A DNA stretch of 32,891 bases from Prevotella sp. GTDB lineage: Bacteria > Bacteroidota > Bacteroidia > Bacteroidales > Bacteroidaceae. The DNA lies in the NCBI GenBank assembly GCA_016291005.1, contig JAEEVT010000011.1, positions 1 to 32,891 of the forward strand, read 5' to 3'. Below the pieces are notes generated by a model that saw nothing but the letters and a program-made list of their open reading frames with translations, did not search any database and was not told where the DNA came from. Made by a program: the position numbers and the translations under genes. Below, piece by piece: positions 22,379 to 32,194 of this stretch (position 1 is its first letter; every line of letters starts with the position of its first letter).

Positions 22379-23044
22379 ATGGAGGAGTTGATTCAGTTTG
22401 ACAAGCAGTTGTTGCTGTGGTTCAACGGCAGTGAGTCGTTGTTTTTGGACAGCCTCATCACCACGCTCACCAATGCCAAGACGTGGATTCCGCTCTATCT
22501 GTCGCTTTTCTACGTTGTCGTGAAAAGCAACCAGACTGTTCGTGATGTCTTCCTGATCCTTGCTGCGACAGGACTATGCGTACTTCTGGCAGGTACGATA
22601 GACGACACCATTGTCAAACCCACTGTAGCCCGTTGGCGTCCTGGACACGATCCGCAGATAGGTATGCTGGTCGATACAGTTAACGGCTACCGTGGCGGTA
22701 ACTACGGTTTCTTCTCGGCCCACGCATCGAACACTTTCTCGATTGCCATATTCTTCTCGCTGCTCATGCGACAGCGGCTGTTTACCGTCTTTATGGTCTG
22801 CTGGTCGCTCATCAACTGTTATACGCGGCTCTACCTGGGCGTCCACTACCCCGGCGACATCCTCGTCGGACTCTCTTGGGGAGCCATTGTCGGCACGTCG
22901 GTCTATTATCTCTACCGCCGTGTGCTCCGTCTGACGCCAACTTTTGTGCCAGCAACCTATACCCCAGTCATGTGCGACATCCCCATCGCTGTGCTGGTGT
23001 TGACCATTGTTTTTGCTCTACTACAAGCCTATGTTCAGATTTAA
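22379..23044 (+). CDS. PAP2-superfamily membrane phosphatase, 221 aa
   Basis: An integral-membrane acid phosphatase of the PAP2 family, acting on lipid phosphates such as undecaprenyl pyrophosphate or phosphatidic acid. The three motifs are visible: KPTVARWRP (KX6RP), FFSAHASN (variant of PSGH), and TRLYLGVHYPGDILVG (SRX5HX3D form). There are about five hydrophobic helices. ATG 22379 directly follows an alternative GTG. Many Bacteroidales carry relatives that remove lipid A 1- or 4'-phosphate (LpxE/LpxF-like), so substrate cannot be fixed from sequence. The end overlaps trmN6 by 14 bp. Confidence 0.88.
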   Translation: MEELIQFDKQLLLWFNGSESLFLDSLITTLTNAKTWIPLYLSLFYVVVKSNQTVRDVFLILAATGLCVLLAGTIDDTIVKPTVARWRPGHDPQIGMLVDTVNGYRGGNYGFFSAHASNTFSIAIFFSLLMRQRLFTVFMVCWSLINCYTRLYLGVHYPGDILVGLSWGAIVGTSVYYLYRRVLRLTPTFVPATYTPVMCDIPIAVLVLTIVFALLQAYVQI

Positions 23045-23726
23045 GTATTTCACCGTTCGACAAGAACTCTGCGCCATGAAGGTTGGTACTGATGGTGTAC
23101 TCCTGGGAGCATGGGCCAAGGTTCCGAGTTTCGAAAGCGGCACAGGTGACACCGAGCGGAAAGTGGATGTGCTTGACGTAGGAACAGGAACAGGCGTTGT
23201 AGCTTTGATGATGGCCCAGCGTTACCCCAACGCTAGTATTATGGCCATCGACATTGATGAAGGTGCCGTTCAGCAGGCTGAGGAAAACGTTGCTGCATCC
23301 CCTTTCTTTAATCAGGTAACGGTAAGGCGTGAGCGCGTACAAGATCATGATTCTTGTTATGATGTCATCGTCTGCAATCCTCCTTTCTTTATAGACTCGC
23401 TGGCAGCTCCAGACAAGCAACGCAACATGGCGCGACATGCTGACACTCTGACATACGCCGAACTGATGGAGGCCGCATGGCGCCTGCTCCGCGATGACGG
23501 TGAACTGAGCATTGTCGTACCTTTCGACTACCGCCAGCGCATGGAGGACGAGGCTACTTTCCGAGGTTTCTTCCCCTCTCGTGTCTGTGCCGTTCGTACC
23601 GTTGCCGGCCGTCCAGCCCGCCGCTATCTGCTCGCCTTCCGCAAGCACCCCTGCGAGCGTCCTTTCGAGACCATGACTATCGGTGATGATAATTATAAGC
23701 AGCTGACTAAAGACTTCTACCTATAA
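23031..23726 (+). CDS. trmN6: tRNA1(Val) A37 N6-methyltransferase (YfiC/TrmN6 family), 231 aa
   Basis: SAM-dependent N6-adenine methyltransferase. Features are MFRFKYFTVRQELCAMKVGT, where the KVGTDGVLLGAW signature is typical of TrmN6, then the SAM-binding VLDVGTGTGVVALMMAQ (motif I) and the catalytic NPPF motif in VIVCNPPFFIDSL. The HADTLTYAELMEAAWRLL helix is also typical. ATG 23031 lies inside the end of the PAP2 gene, implying coupling; the TTG at 23007 is not needed. Confidence 0.9.
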   Translation: MFRFKYFTVRQELCAMKVGTDGVLLGAWAKVPSFESGTGDTERKVDVLDVGTGTGVVALMMAQRYPNASIMAIDIDEGAVQQAEENVAASPFFNQVTVRRERVQDHDSCYDVIVCNPPFFIDSLAAPDKQRNMARHADTLTYAELMEAAWRLLRDDGELSIVVPFDYRQRMEDEATFRGFFPSRVCAVRTVAGRPARRYLLAFRKHPCERPFETMTIGDDNYKQLTKDFYL

Positions 23727-23741
23727 ATATTGTGATGCAAA

Positions 23742-26192
23742 ATGATTAAGAGAATTGTTATCCTTTCCGTGCTTTTTGTCTTCTGTGCGATATCAGAAGC
23801 ACAAGACAAACTGTATGCCGACGAGTTTCCTATCGGCGACATTACTCTGCTCGACGGTCCATTGAAGAAAGCTAGCGACCTGAACGTCAAGACGCTTTTG
23901 CAGTATGATTGCAACCGGCTTTTAGCACCTTACCGCAAAGAGGCCGGACTGGAGCCGAAGGCAAAAGCCTATCCGAACTGGGACGGCCTGGACGGACATG
24001 TGGGTGGCCACTATCTGACAGCGATGGCCATCAATGCAGCGACGGGCAATGACGAGTGTCGCCAGCGTATGGAGTATATGATCAGTGAACTTCAGCTTTG
24101 TGCCGATGCCAATGCGAAAAACCATCCCGATTGGGGTAAGGGTTACGTCGGTGGCATGCCGAACAGCGAACGCATCTGGTCGACGTTCAAGAAAGGCGAC
24201 TTCGGTGTCTATTTCGGCTCGTGGGCACCGTTCTATAATCTGCATAAGATGTATGCCGGACTTCGCGACGCCTGGCTCTATTGTGGCAACGAGCAGGCCA
24301 AGGCGCTCTTCTTAGGTTTCTGTGACTGGGCTATCGACCTGACGGCAGGACTGAGCGACGAACAGATGGAGCGGATGCTGGGCAACGAGCACGGCGGCAT
24401 GAACGAGGTGCTGGCTGATGCCTACGCCATCACCAAGGAACCGAAGTATCTCTTCGTGGCCATGCGGTTCTCACACCGTAGATTGCTTACGCCGATGTCG
24501 CAACGTGTAGATAATCTCGACAATATGCATGCCAATACGCAAGTGCCGAAAGTGGTGGGATTCGAGCGTATCAGCGAACTGTCGAACCTTTATCCGATGA
24601 AAGGATGCCTGCTGACAGATAGGGGAGAAAAGGTTTGCGGCTTGACAAGTCTTGAGCATTACCACGATGCTGCCGACTTCTTCTGGGACATTGTGACGGG
24701 GCAACGCTCACTGGCCTTCGGCGGCAACTCGCGTCGTGAGCACTTCCCCAGCAAGGAGGCCTGCACGGACTTCATCAACGACATTGACGGTCCTGAGACT
24801 TGCAACACCAACAACATGCTGAAACTTACCGAAGACTTGCATCGCCGCAATCCCGAAGCCCGCTATGCCGACTACTACGAGTTGGCGACATTCAATCATA
24901 TTCTCTCTTCGCAACATCCTGAGCACGGCGGATATGTCTATTTTACCCCCGCTCGTCCGCGCCACTACCGCAACTACTCGGCACCCAATGAAGCCATGTG
25001 GTGCTGCGTCGGCACGGGTATGGAGAATCATGGCAAGTACGGCCAGTTTATCTATACCCATGTGGACAACGCCCTCTACGTGAACCTTTTTGTAAGTTCC
25101 GAGCTGAACTGGCGCGAGAAGGGACTCACCCTGCGTCAGGAAACAGCCTTCCCCTACGGCGAGACTAGTAAGATTACCATCACTAATGGTAAGAGCGAGT
25201 TTCCCTTGTTGGTGCGCTATCCAGGTTGGGTGACGCTTGGCACTTTCTCTGTAAAGGTCAATGGCCAACCCGTTAGCATCGTCACCGGCCCGTCCAGCTA
25301 CGTCTGCATCGACCGCCAGTGGAAGAAAGGCGACGTGGTGGAGATTTCTTTCCCCATGCATAACAGCGTGAAGTATCTGCCCAATGTGCCGCAGTATGTA
25401 GCCCTGATGCACGGACCTATCCTGCTCGGCATGAAGACAGGAACGGAAGACCTGGCTCATCTCGTGGCTGACGACAGCCGCTTCGGACAATATGCCAGCG
25501 GCAAGAAACTGCCCATCAACGAGGCTCCCATCCTCATCAACGATCATATCGAGGATATTACTAACCAGCTGAAACCTATTGATGGCAAGCCCCTACACTT
25601 CATGTTGGAAACAAAAATGGTCAATCGTCAACCGTCATTGGCCAATGTACTACAACCTTTCTTCGAGATTCACGACAGCCGCTACATGATTTATTGGCTC
25701 GCCCTTTCTGAGCAAGGCTATAAGGGCTATCTCGATGATCTTGCCAAGCAGGAACAGGAGCGCCAGGCATTGGAGGCACGTACTGTCGATAAGGTACAGC
25801 CCGGCGAGCAGCAGCCTGAGACCGACCACAAGATGGAGAGCGACCGCTCGAACGTTGGTAACACCAACGATACCTTCTTCCGCGATGCTCGCGACGGCGG
25901 TTCTTTCAGCTATCTGATGCAGACCGGCGGCCAGACAGACCTCAGCCTGCGCCTGAAGTATTGGGGTGTTGGCGAGTGGAAGACCCACGAGTTCGATATC
26001 CTTGTTGACGACGTGCTGGTGAAGGAGGTCAACAACACCGGCAAGTACCGCATCTCAGAGTTTAAGTACGAAACCTATCCAATTCCTAGCGAACTGCTGA
26101 ATGGTAAGCAGCAGGTGCGCGTCAAATTCGTGGCGAAGCCTCGTAAGCAGATTGGTGAGATTTATGAAGTACGATTAGTAAAAGGAAACTAA
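23742..26192 (+). CDS. GH127-family beta-L-arabinofuranosidase-like enzyme, 816 aa
   Basis: A predicted exported hydrolase of L-arabinofuranosyl residues. It has a signal peptide (KRIVILSVLFVFCAISEAQ). The DUF1680/GH127 alpha/alpha-barrel spans about 25-530, with NWDGLDGHVGGHYLTAMAIN and HGGMNEVLADAYAITKEPKY. The active-site segment NEAMWCCVGTGMENHGKYG has E417, C421 and C422; by family knowledge one cysteine is the nucleophile and the pair helps bind zinc. The C-terminal region (about 700-816, SYLMQTGGQTDLSLRLKYWG) is a separate beta-domain of DUF6805 type. The GH3 gene follows after 23 bp, so the two are probably one transcript acting on arabinose-substituted plant polysaccharide. Confidence 0.9.
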   Translation: MIKRIVILSVLFVFCAISEAQDKLYADEFPIGDITLLDGPLKKASDLNVKTLLQYDCNRLLAPYRKEAGLEPKAKAYPNWDGLDGHVGGHYLTAMAINAATGNDECRQRMEYMISELQLCADANAKNHPDWGKGYVGGMPNSERIWSTFKKGDFGVYFGSWAPFYNLHKMYAGLRDAWLYCGNEQAKALFLGFCDWAIDLTAGLSDEQMERMLGNEHGGMNEVLADAYAITKEPKYLFVAMRFSHRRLLTPMSQRVDNLDNMHANTQVPKVVGFERISELSNLYPMKGCLLTDRGEKVCGLTSLEHYHDAADFFWDIVTGQRSLAFGGNSRREHFPSKEACTDFINDIDGPETCNTNNMLKLTEDLHRRNPEARYADYYELATFNHILSSQHPEHGGYVYFTPARPRHYRNYSAPNEAMWCCVGTGMENHGKYGQFIYTHVDNALYVNLFVSSELNWREKGLTLRQETAFPYGETSKITITNGKSEFPLLVRYPGWVTLGTFSVKVNGQPVSIVTGPSSYVCIDRQWKKGDVVEISFPMHNSVKYLPNVPQYVALMHGPILLGMKTGTEDLAHLVADDSRFGQYASGKKLPINEAPILINDHIEDITNQLKPIDGKPLHFMLETKMVNRQPSLANVLQPFFEIHDSRYMIYWLALSEQGYKGYLDDLAKQEQERQALEARTVDKVQPGEQQPETDHKMESDRSNVGNTNDTFFRDARDGGSFSYLMQTGGQTDLSLRLKYWGVGEWKTHEFDILVDDVLVKEVNNTGKYRISEFKYETYPIPSELLNGKQQVRVKFVAKPRKQIGEIYEVRLVKGN

Positions 26193-26215
26193 ATCAACTA
26201 AAAACGATAACGATT

Positions 26216-28852
26216 ATGAAGAGAATTCTTTTCGGCCTTATTGCGCTGGTGTCTGTCATGGCCTCTGCGCAAGTGAAGTATCCGTTCCAGAACCCGTCAC
26301 TCTCGAACAAGGAGCGCGTGGAAAACCTGTTGTCGCTGCTTACGCCCGACGAGAAGGTGGGACTGATGATGAACAAATCACAATCAGTCGACAGGTTGGG
26401 CATCCCCAGTTACAACTGGTGGAGCGAGGCTTGTCATGGTGTGCGCCAGGGAGGCTATACCGTCTATCCCCAACCCATTGGTATGGCTGCAGCCTTCAAT
26501 GCCCAGCTGGTGTACGACGTCTTCTCGCAGGTCAGCGACGAGGCGCGTGCCAACTGGAATCGTACCAACCACAATGACCCTAAGCTGTTTAACGTCCCGC
26601 AGGGCGTGACCTACTATCCAGGCAATCCAGAGCTGACGTTCTGGTGTCCTAACGTCAACATCTTCCGCGACCCAAGATGGGGCCGTGGTCAGGAAACTTG
26701 TGGCGAGGACCCTTATATGAATGCCGTATTAGGTGTGCAGACCGTATTGGGTATGCAGGGTAATAACGACCGCTACTTCAAGACGCATGCCTGCGCCAAG
26801 CACTATGCCGTTCACAGCGGACCGGAACCCCTGCGCCACTCGATGAATGTAGAACCTACGAATCGTGACCTCTGGGAGACCTATCTGCCAGCTTTCAAAG
26901 CACTGGTGAAGAAAGCGAATGTTCGCGAGGTGATGTGTGCTTATCAGCGCTTTGAGGGCAAGCCTTGTTGTACCAGCGACCGTCTGCTCATCGACATACT
27001 ACGTAACAAGTGGGGCTACGATGCTATTGTACTCACCGACTGCGATGCCATCAACAACTTCTATAATAAAGGTCAGCACGAGACACACAAGGATCCGTTA
27101 TCAGCCTCTGTTGATGCAGTCTTGAACGGTACCGACCTGGAGTGTGGCAAGGTGTTTATGTCGCTGGCTGAAGGTCTGAAGAAAGGACTGATCAAGGAGA
27201 GCGACCTCGACAAGCACCTGCGCTATACGCTGATGGGCCGTTTCGAACTGGGTATGTTCGACCCCGCTGAGATGCTGCCATGGGCCAATATTCCTGCCTC
27301 AAATATCAGTTCCGAGGAGCATGATGCCCTGGCTACTCAGGCCGCCCGTGAGTCGATGGTGCTGTTAGAGAACAAAGCCATCCAGCAGGGCTCAGAGTCG
27401 AAAGCGGTTCTCCCACTTTCCAAGAGTATCAAAACCCTTGCCGTCATAGGTCCGAATGCTGACGACGTGGAACTGCTGAACGGTAACTACGGCGGCACGC
27501 CCACCGATGAGCACAAGCACTCGCTGCTGAGTGGCATCAAGGCTGCCCTGCCCGATACTAAGATCTTCTACGATAAGGCCTGTGAACTGAACGACGAATT
27601 CCAGACCATCCATCACCTGCAGGACTTCAACGAAGGCAAGGGCGTGAAGGTAGAGTTTTTCAATAATCGTGAACTGGCTGGCGAACCTGCCAGGACAGAC
27701 TACTATAATGACCTGAACTTCTCGACCTTTGGTGCTTGGGGCTTTGCTCAGGGTGTCAGTCGCGACTCGCTGTCTGTCCGCATTAGTGGTCAGTACGTTT
27801 CGACCTTTACCGGCGAGATGAAGTATACGCTGACCACCGACAATGGCTACGTGCTGAAGGTGAATGGCGAGGTGGTCGAAGAAGGCAAGCCTGGCGGTCG
27901 CCGTGGCTTTGGTTTCGGACGCCGTGTAGAGTATAAGTCGTTCCCTGTAGAGCAGGGCAAGACCTACGATGTCTGCATCGAGTATAAACACGGCAATGGC
28001 CAGTTTGCCATGCTGCGTGGCGACATCTGCGAGCGCAAACTCGTCGACTTCACAGACCTTGCCAACGAGGTGAAGCAGGCTGATGCCATCATCATCATCG
28101 GCGGCATTTCGGCCCGTATGGAGGGCGAAGGTGGTGACAAAGCAGACATAGAGTTACCGAAGGTTCAGCAGATGCTGGTCAAGGCCATGCATGCCACGGG
28201 ACGACCCGTCATCTTCGTCAACTGCTCTGGTTCTGCTATCGCCTTCGGCAGCGTCGAGGGTCAGTACGATGCCTTGTTGCAGGCTTGGTATCCTGGTCAG
28301 GGCGGTGCCAAGGCATTGGCTGAGGTACTCTTTGGCGACTATAATCCTGGCGGAAAACTGCCTGTCACCTTCTATCGCTCGAATGACGACTTGCCCGACT
28401 TCCTGGACTACTCGATGAAGAACCGCACATATCGTTACTTCACGGGTGTGCCGCAGTATGCCTTCGGCTACGGACTGAGCTATACCACGTTCAGTGTGGG
28501 TAAGGCCAAGACTGTCATCAATAAAAAAGCCGCTAAAGCCGGCAAACCCAATTGCGTCGTTGTTGTTCCGGTGACTAATACTGGTCAGCGTGAGGGTACC
28601 GAGACTGTACAGGTTTATGTGAAGCGTCTTGACGATGCCGGTGCTCCTATCAAGGCTTTGAAGGGATTCCAGAAGCTGACGCTGAAGCCGGGCGAGACCA
28701 AGACGGCTGTGATAGACCTTGACAGCGAGGCTTTCGAATACTATGACGAGAGCATTGACGAGTTGGCAGTCAAGTCTGGCCGTTACGAGATATTCTACGG
28801 TACCTCGTCGCAGGATAAAGATTTGCAGAAATTTGATTTTGTTGTGAAATAA
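26216..28852 (+). CDS. GH3 family beta-xylosidase/beta-glucosidase with inserted PA14 domain, 878 aa
   Basis: An exported exo-glycosidase. The signal peptide is MKRILFGLIALVSVMASAQ. The N-terminal TIM barrel has YNWWSEACHGVRQGG, a catalytic-region block EPTNRDLWETYLPAFK, and IVLTDCDAINNFY with predicted nucleophile D275. The alpha/beta sandwich follows, then a PA14-like insert at about 475-610 (STFTGEMKYTLTTDNGYVLK), then GGKLPVTFYRSNDDLPDF and a C-terminal FnIII-like domain (ALKGFQKLTLKPGETKTAVI). Size and layout resemble Xyl3A of Prevotella bryantii, so xylosidase activity is likely but not proven. Confidence 0.92.
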   Translation: MKRILFGLIALVSVMASAQVKYPFQNPSLSNKERVENLLSLLTPDEKVGLMMNKSQSVDRLGIPSYNWWSEACHGVRQGGYTVYPQPIGMAAAFNAQLVYDVFSQVSDEARANWNRTNHNDPKLFNVPQGVTYYPGNPELTFWCPNVNIFRDPRWGRGQETCGEDPYMNAVLGVQTVLGMQGNNDRYFKTHACAKHYAVHSGPEPLRHSMNVEPTNRDLWETYLPAFKALVKKANVREVMCAYQRFEGKPCCTSDRLLIDILRNKWGYDAIVLTDCDAINNFYNKGQHETHKDPLSASVDAVLNGTDLECGKVFMSLAEGLKKGLIKESDLDKHLRYTLMGRFELGMFDPAEMLPWANIPASNISSEEHDALATQAARESMVLLENKAIQQGSESKAVLPLSKSIKTLAVIGPNADDVELLNGNYGGTPTDEHKHSLLSGIKAALPDTKIFYDKACELNDEFQTIHHLQDFNEGKGVKVEFFNNRELAGEPARTDYYNDLNFSTFGAWGFAQGVSRDSLSVRISGQYVSTFTGEMKYTLTTDNGYVLKVNGEVVEEGKPGGRRGFGFGRRVEYKSFPVEQGKTYDVCIEYKHGNGQFAMLRGDICERKLVDFTDLANEVKQADAIIIIGGISARMEGEGGDKADIELPKVQQMLVKAMHATGRPVIFVNCSGSAIAFGSVEGQYDALLQAWYPGQGGAKALAEVLFGDYNPGGKLPVTFYRSNDDLPDFLDYSMKNRTYRYFTGVPQYAFGYGLSYTTFSVGKAKTVINKKAAKAGKPNCVVVVPVTNTGQREGTETVQVYVKRLDDAGAPIKALKGFQKLTLKPGETKTAVIDLDSEAFEYYDESIDELAVKSGRYEIFYGTSSQDKDLQKFDFVVK

Positions 28853-28881
28853 AAAGCCTTTGGCTATTAAGCATTAAGAAT

Positions 28882-31128
28882 ATGGTGCGGAGTTTTTTGT
28901 TATTTATGTCATTTTTAGTTTCAAGTAGTGTGGCTGCGCAGAATCTGGAGTTGAAGACGATTACCAGCGGGGAGTTCCGCGGTGAGTCGATGGCTGCCGT
29001 GACACCGTTGGCCGATGGTGAGACGTATGCCCAGCTGAGTAGTGACGGCAAGCGTATAGTGCAATGTTCGTTTAAGACGGGCAAGGAGGTTGGCGTGCTG
29101 TTCGACGTCGCTTCGGCAAAGGGACCTCAGATAGACCGCGTGGATGGCTACATTGTCAGTCCTGACGGCAGTCGTCTGCTCATTCAGACGAATACGGAGG
29201 CCATCTACCGCCACTCGTTCACCGCCACATATTATATTTATACTGTGCGGAACAACCGTCTTGTGCCGCTGTCGGAGAATGGTCCGCAGCAGACGCCGCT
29301 CTTCTCGCCTGACGGTCTTCAGATAGCTTTTGTCAGAGATAATAACATCTTCATCGTCAAGCTATTATATGACAATGCTGAAGTTCAGATTACCACCGAC
29401 GGCAAGCGCAATGAAATCATCAACGGCATACCCGACTGGGTGAACGAAGAGGAGTTTAGCCTGTCACGTGCCATGGTGTTTACTGCCGACAGCAAGCAGT
29501 TAGTGTGGGTGCGTTACGACGAGACAGCGGTGAAGCAGTTCTCGATGCCGATGTATAAAGGTTTGAATCCTGAGAAGACGGAATATGCTGGCTATCCGGG
29601 CTTCTACACCTATAAATATCCTATCGCCGGTGAGGACAATTCCCGCGTGGCGGTGTGGAGCTTCGACATTGCCAGTCGCCAGAAGCGTCAGTTGCAGGTG
29701 CCGTTGGATGCCGACGGCTACGTGCCGCGCCTTGTGATGATCAATTCTGATGGACAGTCCGCAGGAGCTTCTCAGGCTTCGGGTAGCGGGGAAACGTCTC
29801 GTGGGGTGGCAGTCTTCACCCTGAACCGCCATCAGGACTGTCTACGCATCTTCTTATGCGACCCTTTGTCGACGGTGTGCAAGCAGATTATCGAGGAGAA
29901 GGTCGATAAATATGTTCGCGAGGAAGTGGTGCACGGTGTCCAGTTCACGGGACGCCATATCCTCGTGCCCAGCGACCGTACAGGATGGATGCATCTCTAC
30001 CTCTATAATATGAACGGTCAGCAGTTGCGCCAGATTGAGACGGGCGACTATGAGATCAGCGCTGTCTATGGTTACGACGAGGCAACGGGCGACACCTACT
30101 ATGCCTCTCACGAGAACGGCGCCACCGACCAGCGTGTCTGGGTGATGCACCAGAATGGCAAGCGCGAGTGCTTGTCCGAGCAGGCCGGCTGGAGTAGTGC
30201 CGTGTTTAGTAAGAACTACAAATACTTTATCCGCACCTGGAGCAATCTGAATACGCCACCCGTCTATACTTTATGCGACAACAAAGGTAAGACGCTGACC
30301 ACTTTGGAGGACAATCAGCAGCTGCGTCAAAAGTTGTCGGCCTACAGCCTGGGTCGCCGCGAGCTGTTTACGCTGACCACTTCGGAGGGTGTCAAGCTGA
30401 ACGGCTGGCTAATCAAACCAGCTGATTTCAATCCTTCGAAGAAGTATCCTGTGGTGATGTACCAATATGGCGGTCCTGGCAACCAGCAGGTAGCTGACCG
30501 TTGGAACATCGGCATGTGCGGTCAGGGAGCCATCTTCGAGCAGTATCTCTGTCAGCAGGGCTTCCTATGTGTCTGCGTCGATAATCGTGGCACGGGAGGG
30601 CGTGGTGTCCAGTTTGAGAAGTGTACTTACCAACAGATAGGCAAGTTAGAGGCCGCTGACCAGGTGGAGACTGCTCTGTGGTTAGGCCAGCAGTCGTATG
30701 TTGACAAGGACCGCATTGCCATCTGGGGCTGGAGCTTTGGAGGCTTCAACACGCTGATGGCTATGTCCGAGGGTAGGGGAGTATTCTGCGCAGGTATTGC
30801 CATTGCTCCGCCTACGTCGTGGAAGTATTACGATAGTATCTATACTGAGCGCTATATGCGTACACCGAAGGAGAATCCGTTAGGTTATTTCGACTGTCCC
30901 ATTAGCAGGGCTGAGAAGTTGCATGGCGCCCTCTTGCTCTGCCATGGTTCGGCCGACGACAATGTACACTTCCGCAATACGGCAGAATATACCGAGGCAC
31001 TGGTTCAGGCCGACAAGGACTTCCGTCAGTTGGTTTATACCAATCGCAACCACAGCATTAACGGAGGCAACACGCGCAACCATCTCTTCCGCCAATGCGT
31101 GGATTTCTTCAAGCGCTACATGCTTTGA
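28882..31128 (+). CDS. Dipeptidyl-peptidase IV-like serine peptidase (S9B), 748 aa
   Basis: An exported or periplasmic exopeptidase cleaving X-Pro/X-Ala dipeptides. It has a signal peptide (VRSFLLFMSFLVSSSVAAQ), then an eight-bladed propeller (about 40-490) carrying PDWVNEEEF, the Glu pair that binds the substrate N-terminus. The alpha/beta hydrolase domain has S618 in GWSFGG (Phe where many have Tyr), D692 in HGSADDNVH and H724 in NRNHSI. All catalytic residues are present. It converges tail-to-tail with the regulator gene 12 bp away, with no clear terminator between them. Confidence 0.93.
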   Translation: MVRSFLLFMSFLVSSSVAAQNLELKTITSGEFRGESMAAVTPLADGETYAQLSSDGKRIVQCSFKTGKEVGVLFDVASAKGPQIDRVDGYIVSPDGSRLLIQTNTEAIYRHSFTATYYIYTVRNNRLVPLSENGPQQTPLFSPDGLQIAFVRDNNIFIVKLLYDNAEVQITTDGKRNEIINGIPDWVNEEEFSLSRAMVFTADSKQLVWVRYDETAVKQFSMPMYKGLNPEKTEYAGYPGFYTYKYPIAGEDNSRVAVWSFDIASRQKRQLQVPLDADGYVPRLVMINSDGQSAGASQASGSGETSRGVAVFTLNRHQDCLRIFLCDPLSTVCKQIIEEKVDKYVREEVVHGVQFTGRHILVPSDRTGWMHLYLYNMNGQQLRQIETGDYEISAVYGYDEATGDTYYASHENGATDQRVWVMHQNGKRECLSEQAGWSSAVFSKNYKYFIRTWSNLNTPPVYTLCDNKGKTLTTLEDNQQLRQKLSAYSLGRRELFTLTTSEGVKLNGWLIKPADFNPSKKYPVVMYQYGGPGNQQVADRWNIGMCGQGAIFEQYLCQQGFLCVCVDNRGTGGRGVQFEKCTYQQIGKLEAADQVETALWLGQQSYVDKDRIAIWGWSFGGFNTLMAMSEGRGVFCAGIAIAPPTSWKYYDSIYTERYMRTPKENPLGYFDCPISRAEKLHGALLLCHGSADDNVHFRNTAEYTEALVQADKDFRQLVYTNRNHSINGGNTRNHLFRQCVDFFKRYML

Positions 31129-31140
31129 CAGGAAATGATT

Positions 31141-32100
31141 CTACAGTTTCACGCTCGAAATGTCGACGAGTCCGTTGACGATGGCGAAGATGGTAAGGCC
31201 GGCTGGGGAGTGAATCTGTAGCTTGCGGGCGATGTTGCGACGATGTGTGATGACGGTATTCACCGAAATACACAGACGGTCGGCAATCTCTTTGTTCTGC
31301 AAGCCCTGTACTACACCAATGATAACGTCGCGTTCACGGTCGCTGAGCGCGGCGTTATTGTCTTGTCCACCTTTGAAAACCATCGATGAGATGTTCTTCG
31401 ACACATCCTCTTGCTTGGTAACCCGTTCCAAACGCTTGATGGCCGGCGTGAAGATACGGTCTTCCACTTCGGCATGCTGATGCAGCCATTCCTCGTTGTT
31501 ATAGATGTCGTAGAGAGTGGCCGTCAATTGGTTGTTATGGTGGGCGTCGGTAGGCAGGTACTTGATGATCATGAGTTTCAACTCACGCAGTATCTTGTCG
31601 GTCTGCTCATGGTTTTTCGAGAACGTCTCGACATTGTAGTCGTTCATGGGGTGGCCTTCGAGCAACGACTCGACGTATGGGAAGAGTGTCTTCTCCTCGT
31701 ACTTCATGTGTCGTCGTATCTCCTGTGCATAGCCTTCGTACAATTTCATGATGAGTCCGCCTAGGGCATCGTCCTCGCTGATGCTCTCCTGCAACTCACG
31801 GCGGATGAAGGGCAGCTGGAAGTCGAGGTAGTACGTGTGACTGGCCTTCAGATAGTGCAACAGCGTGGGAACACTGATCTGCTCGTCATCCTCATAATTG
31901 GTGAAGTCGTTAATCGTAAAATTGACTACCGCCAGGAAGGTGTAGGTGTCCACCCCGTTCATCTGGCACGTCTCGCTGACCGTCTTGTCGCCAAAACCGA
32001 GGTTAATGCCAAACGAGCCTAATGCCTGCAACACGCTGTAGTTGTCCTTGATGAGCGTTATCATCTTGTCGCCCGCCTCATACATCTTCACATTCTTCAT
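31141..32100 (-). CDS. Hemerythrin-domain transcription regulator with LuxR-type HTH, 319 aa
   Basis: Residues about 10-65 resemble the N-terminal domain of the RIC/ScdA iron-centre repair proteins, but lack the usual Cys pair (only C45 remains). Residues about 78-225 form a hemerythrin-like four-helix bundle with a full ligand set: H88, H131xxxE135, H164, H209xxxE213. These suggest a di-iron site able to sense O2, NO or redox state. Residues about 250-310 are a LuxR/GerE helix-turn-helix (LSDRERDVIIGVVQGLQNKE, SVNTVITHRRNIARKL). It is a one-component sensor-regulator, not a two-component protein: there is no receiver domain. It is divergent from the porin-like gene, whose promoter carries a perfect inverted repeat. 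Confidence 0.9.
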   Translation of the reverse strand: MKNVKMYEAGDKMITLIKDNYSVLQALGSFGINLGFGDKTVSETCQMNGVDTYTFLAVVNFTINDFTNYEDDEQISVPTLLHYLKASHTYYLDFQLPFIRRELQESISEDDALGGLIMKLYEGYAQEIRRHMKYEEKTLFPYVESLLEGHPMNDYNVETFSKNHEQTDKILRELKLMIIKYLPTDAHHNNQLTATLYDIYNNEEWLHQHAEVEDRIFTPAIKRLERVTKQEDVSKNISSMVFKGGQDNNAALSDRERDVIIGVVQGLQNKEIADRLCISVNTVITHRRNIARKLQIHSPAGLTIFAIVNGLVDISSVKL

Positions 32101-32194
32101 ATTGCCCTATACCTTATTAATTATTAGACGCTGCAAAAGTACTCATTTATTATGAATCGTGCAAGAGTAAAAAACGATTTCATCATTATTAGGT

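Noticed and set aside
23742..31128. A polysaccharide utilisation locus in the strict sense
   Set aside because: No SusC/SusD-like pair or dedicated regulator is adjacent; only two glycoside hydrolases and a peptidase are present.
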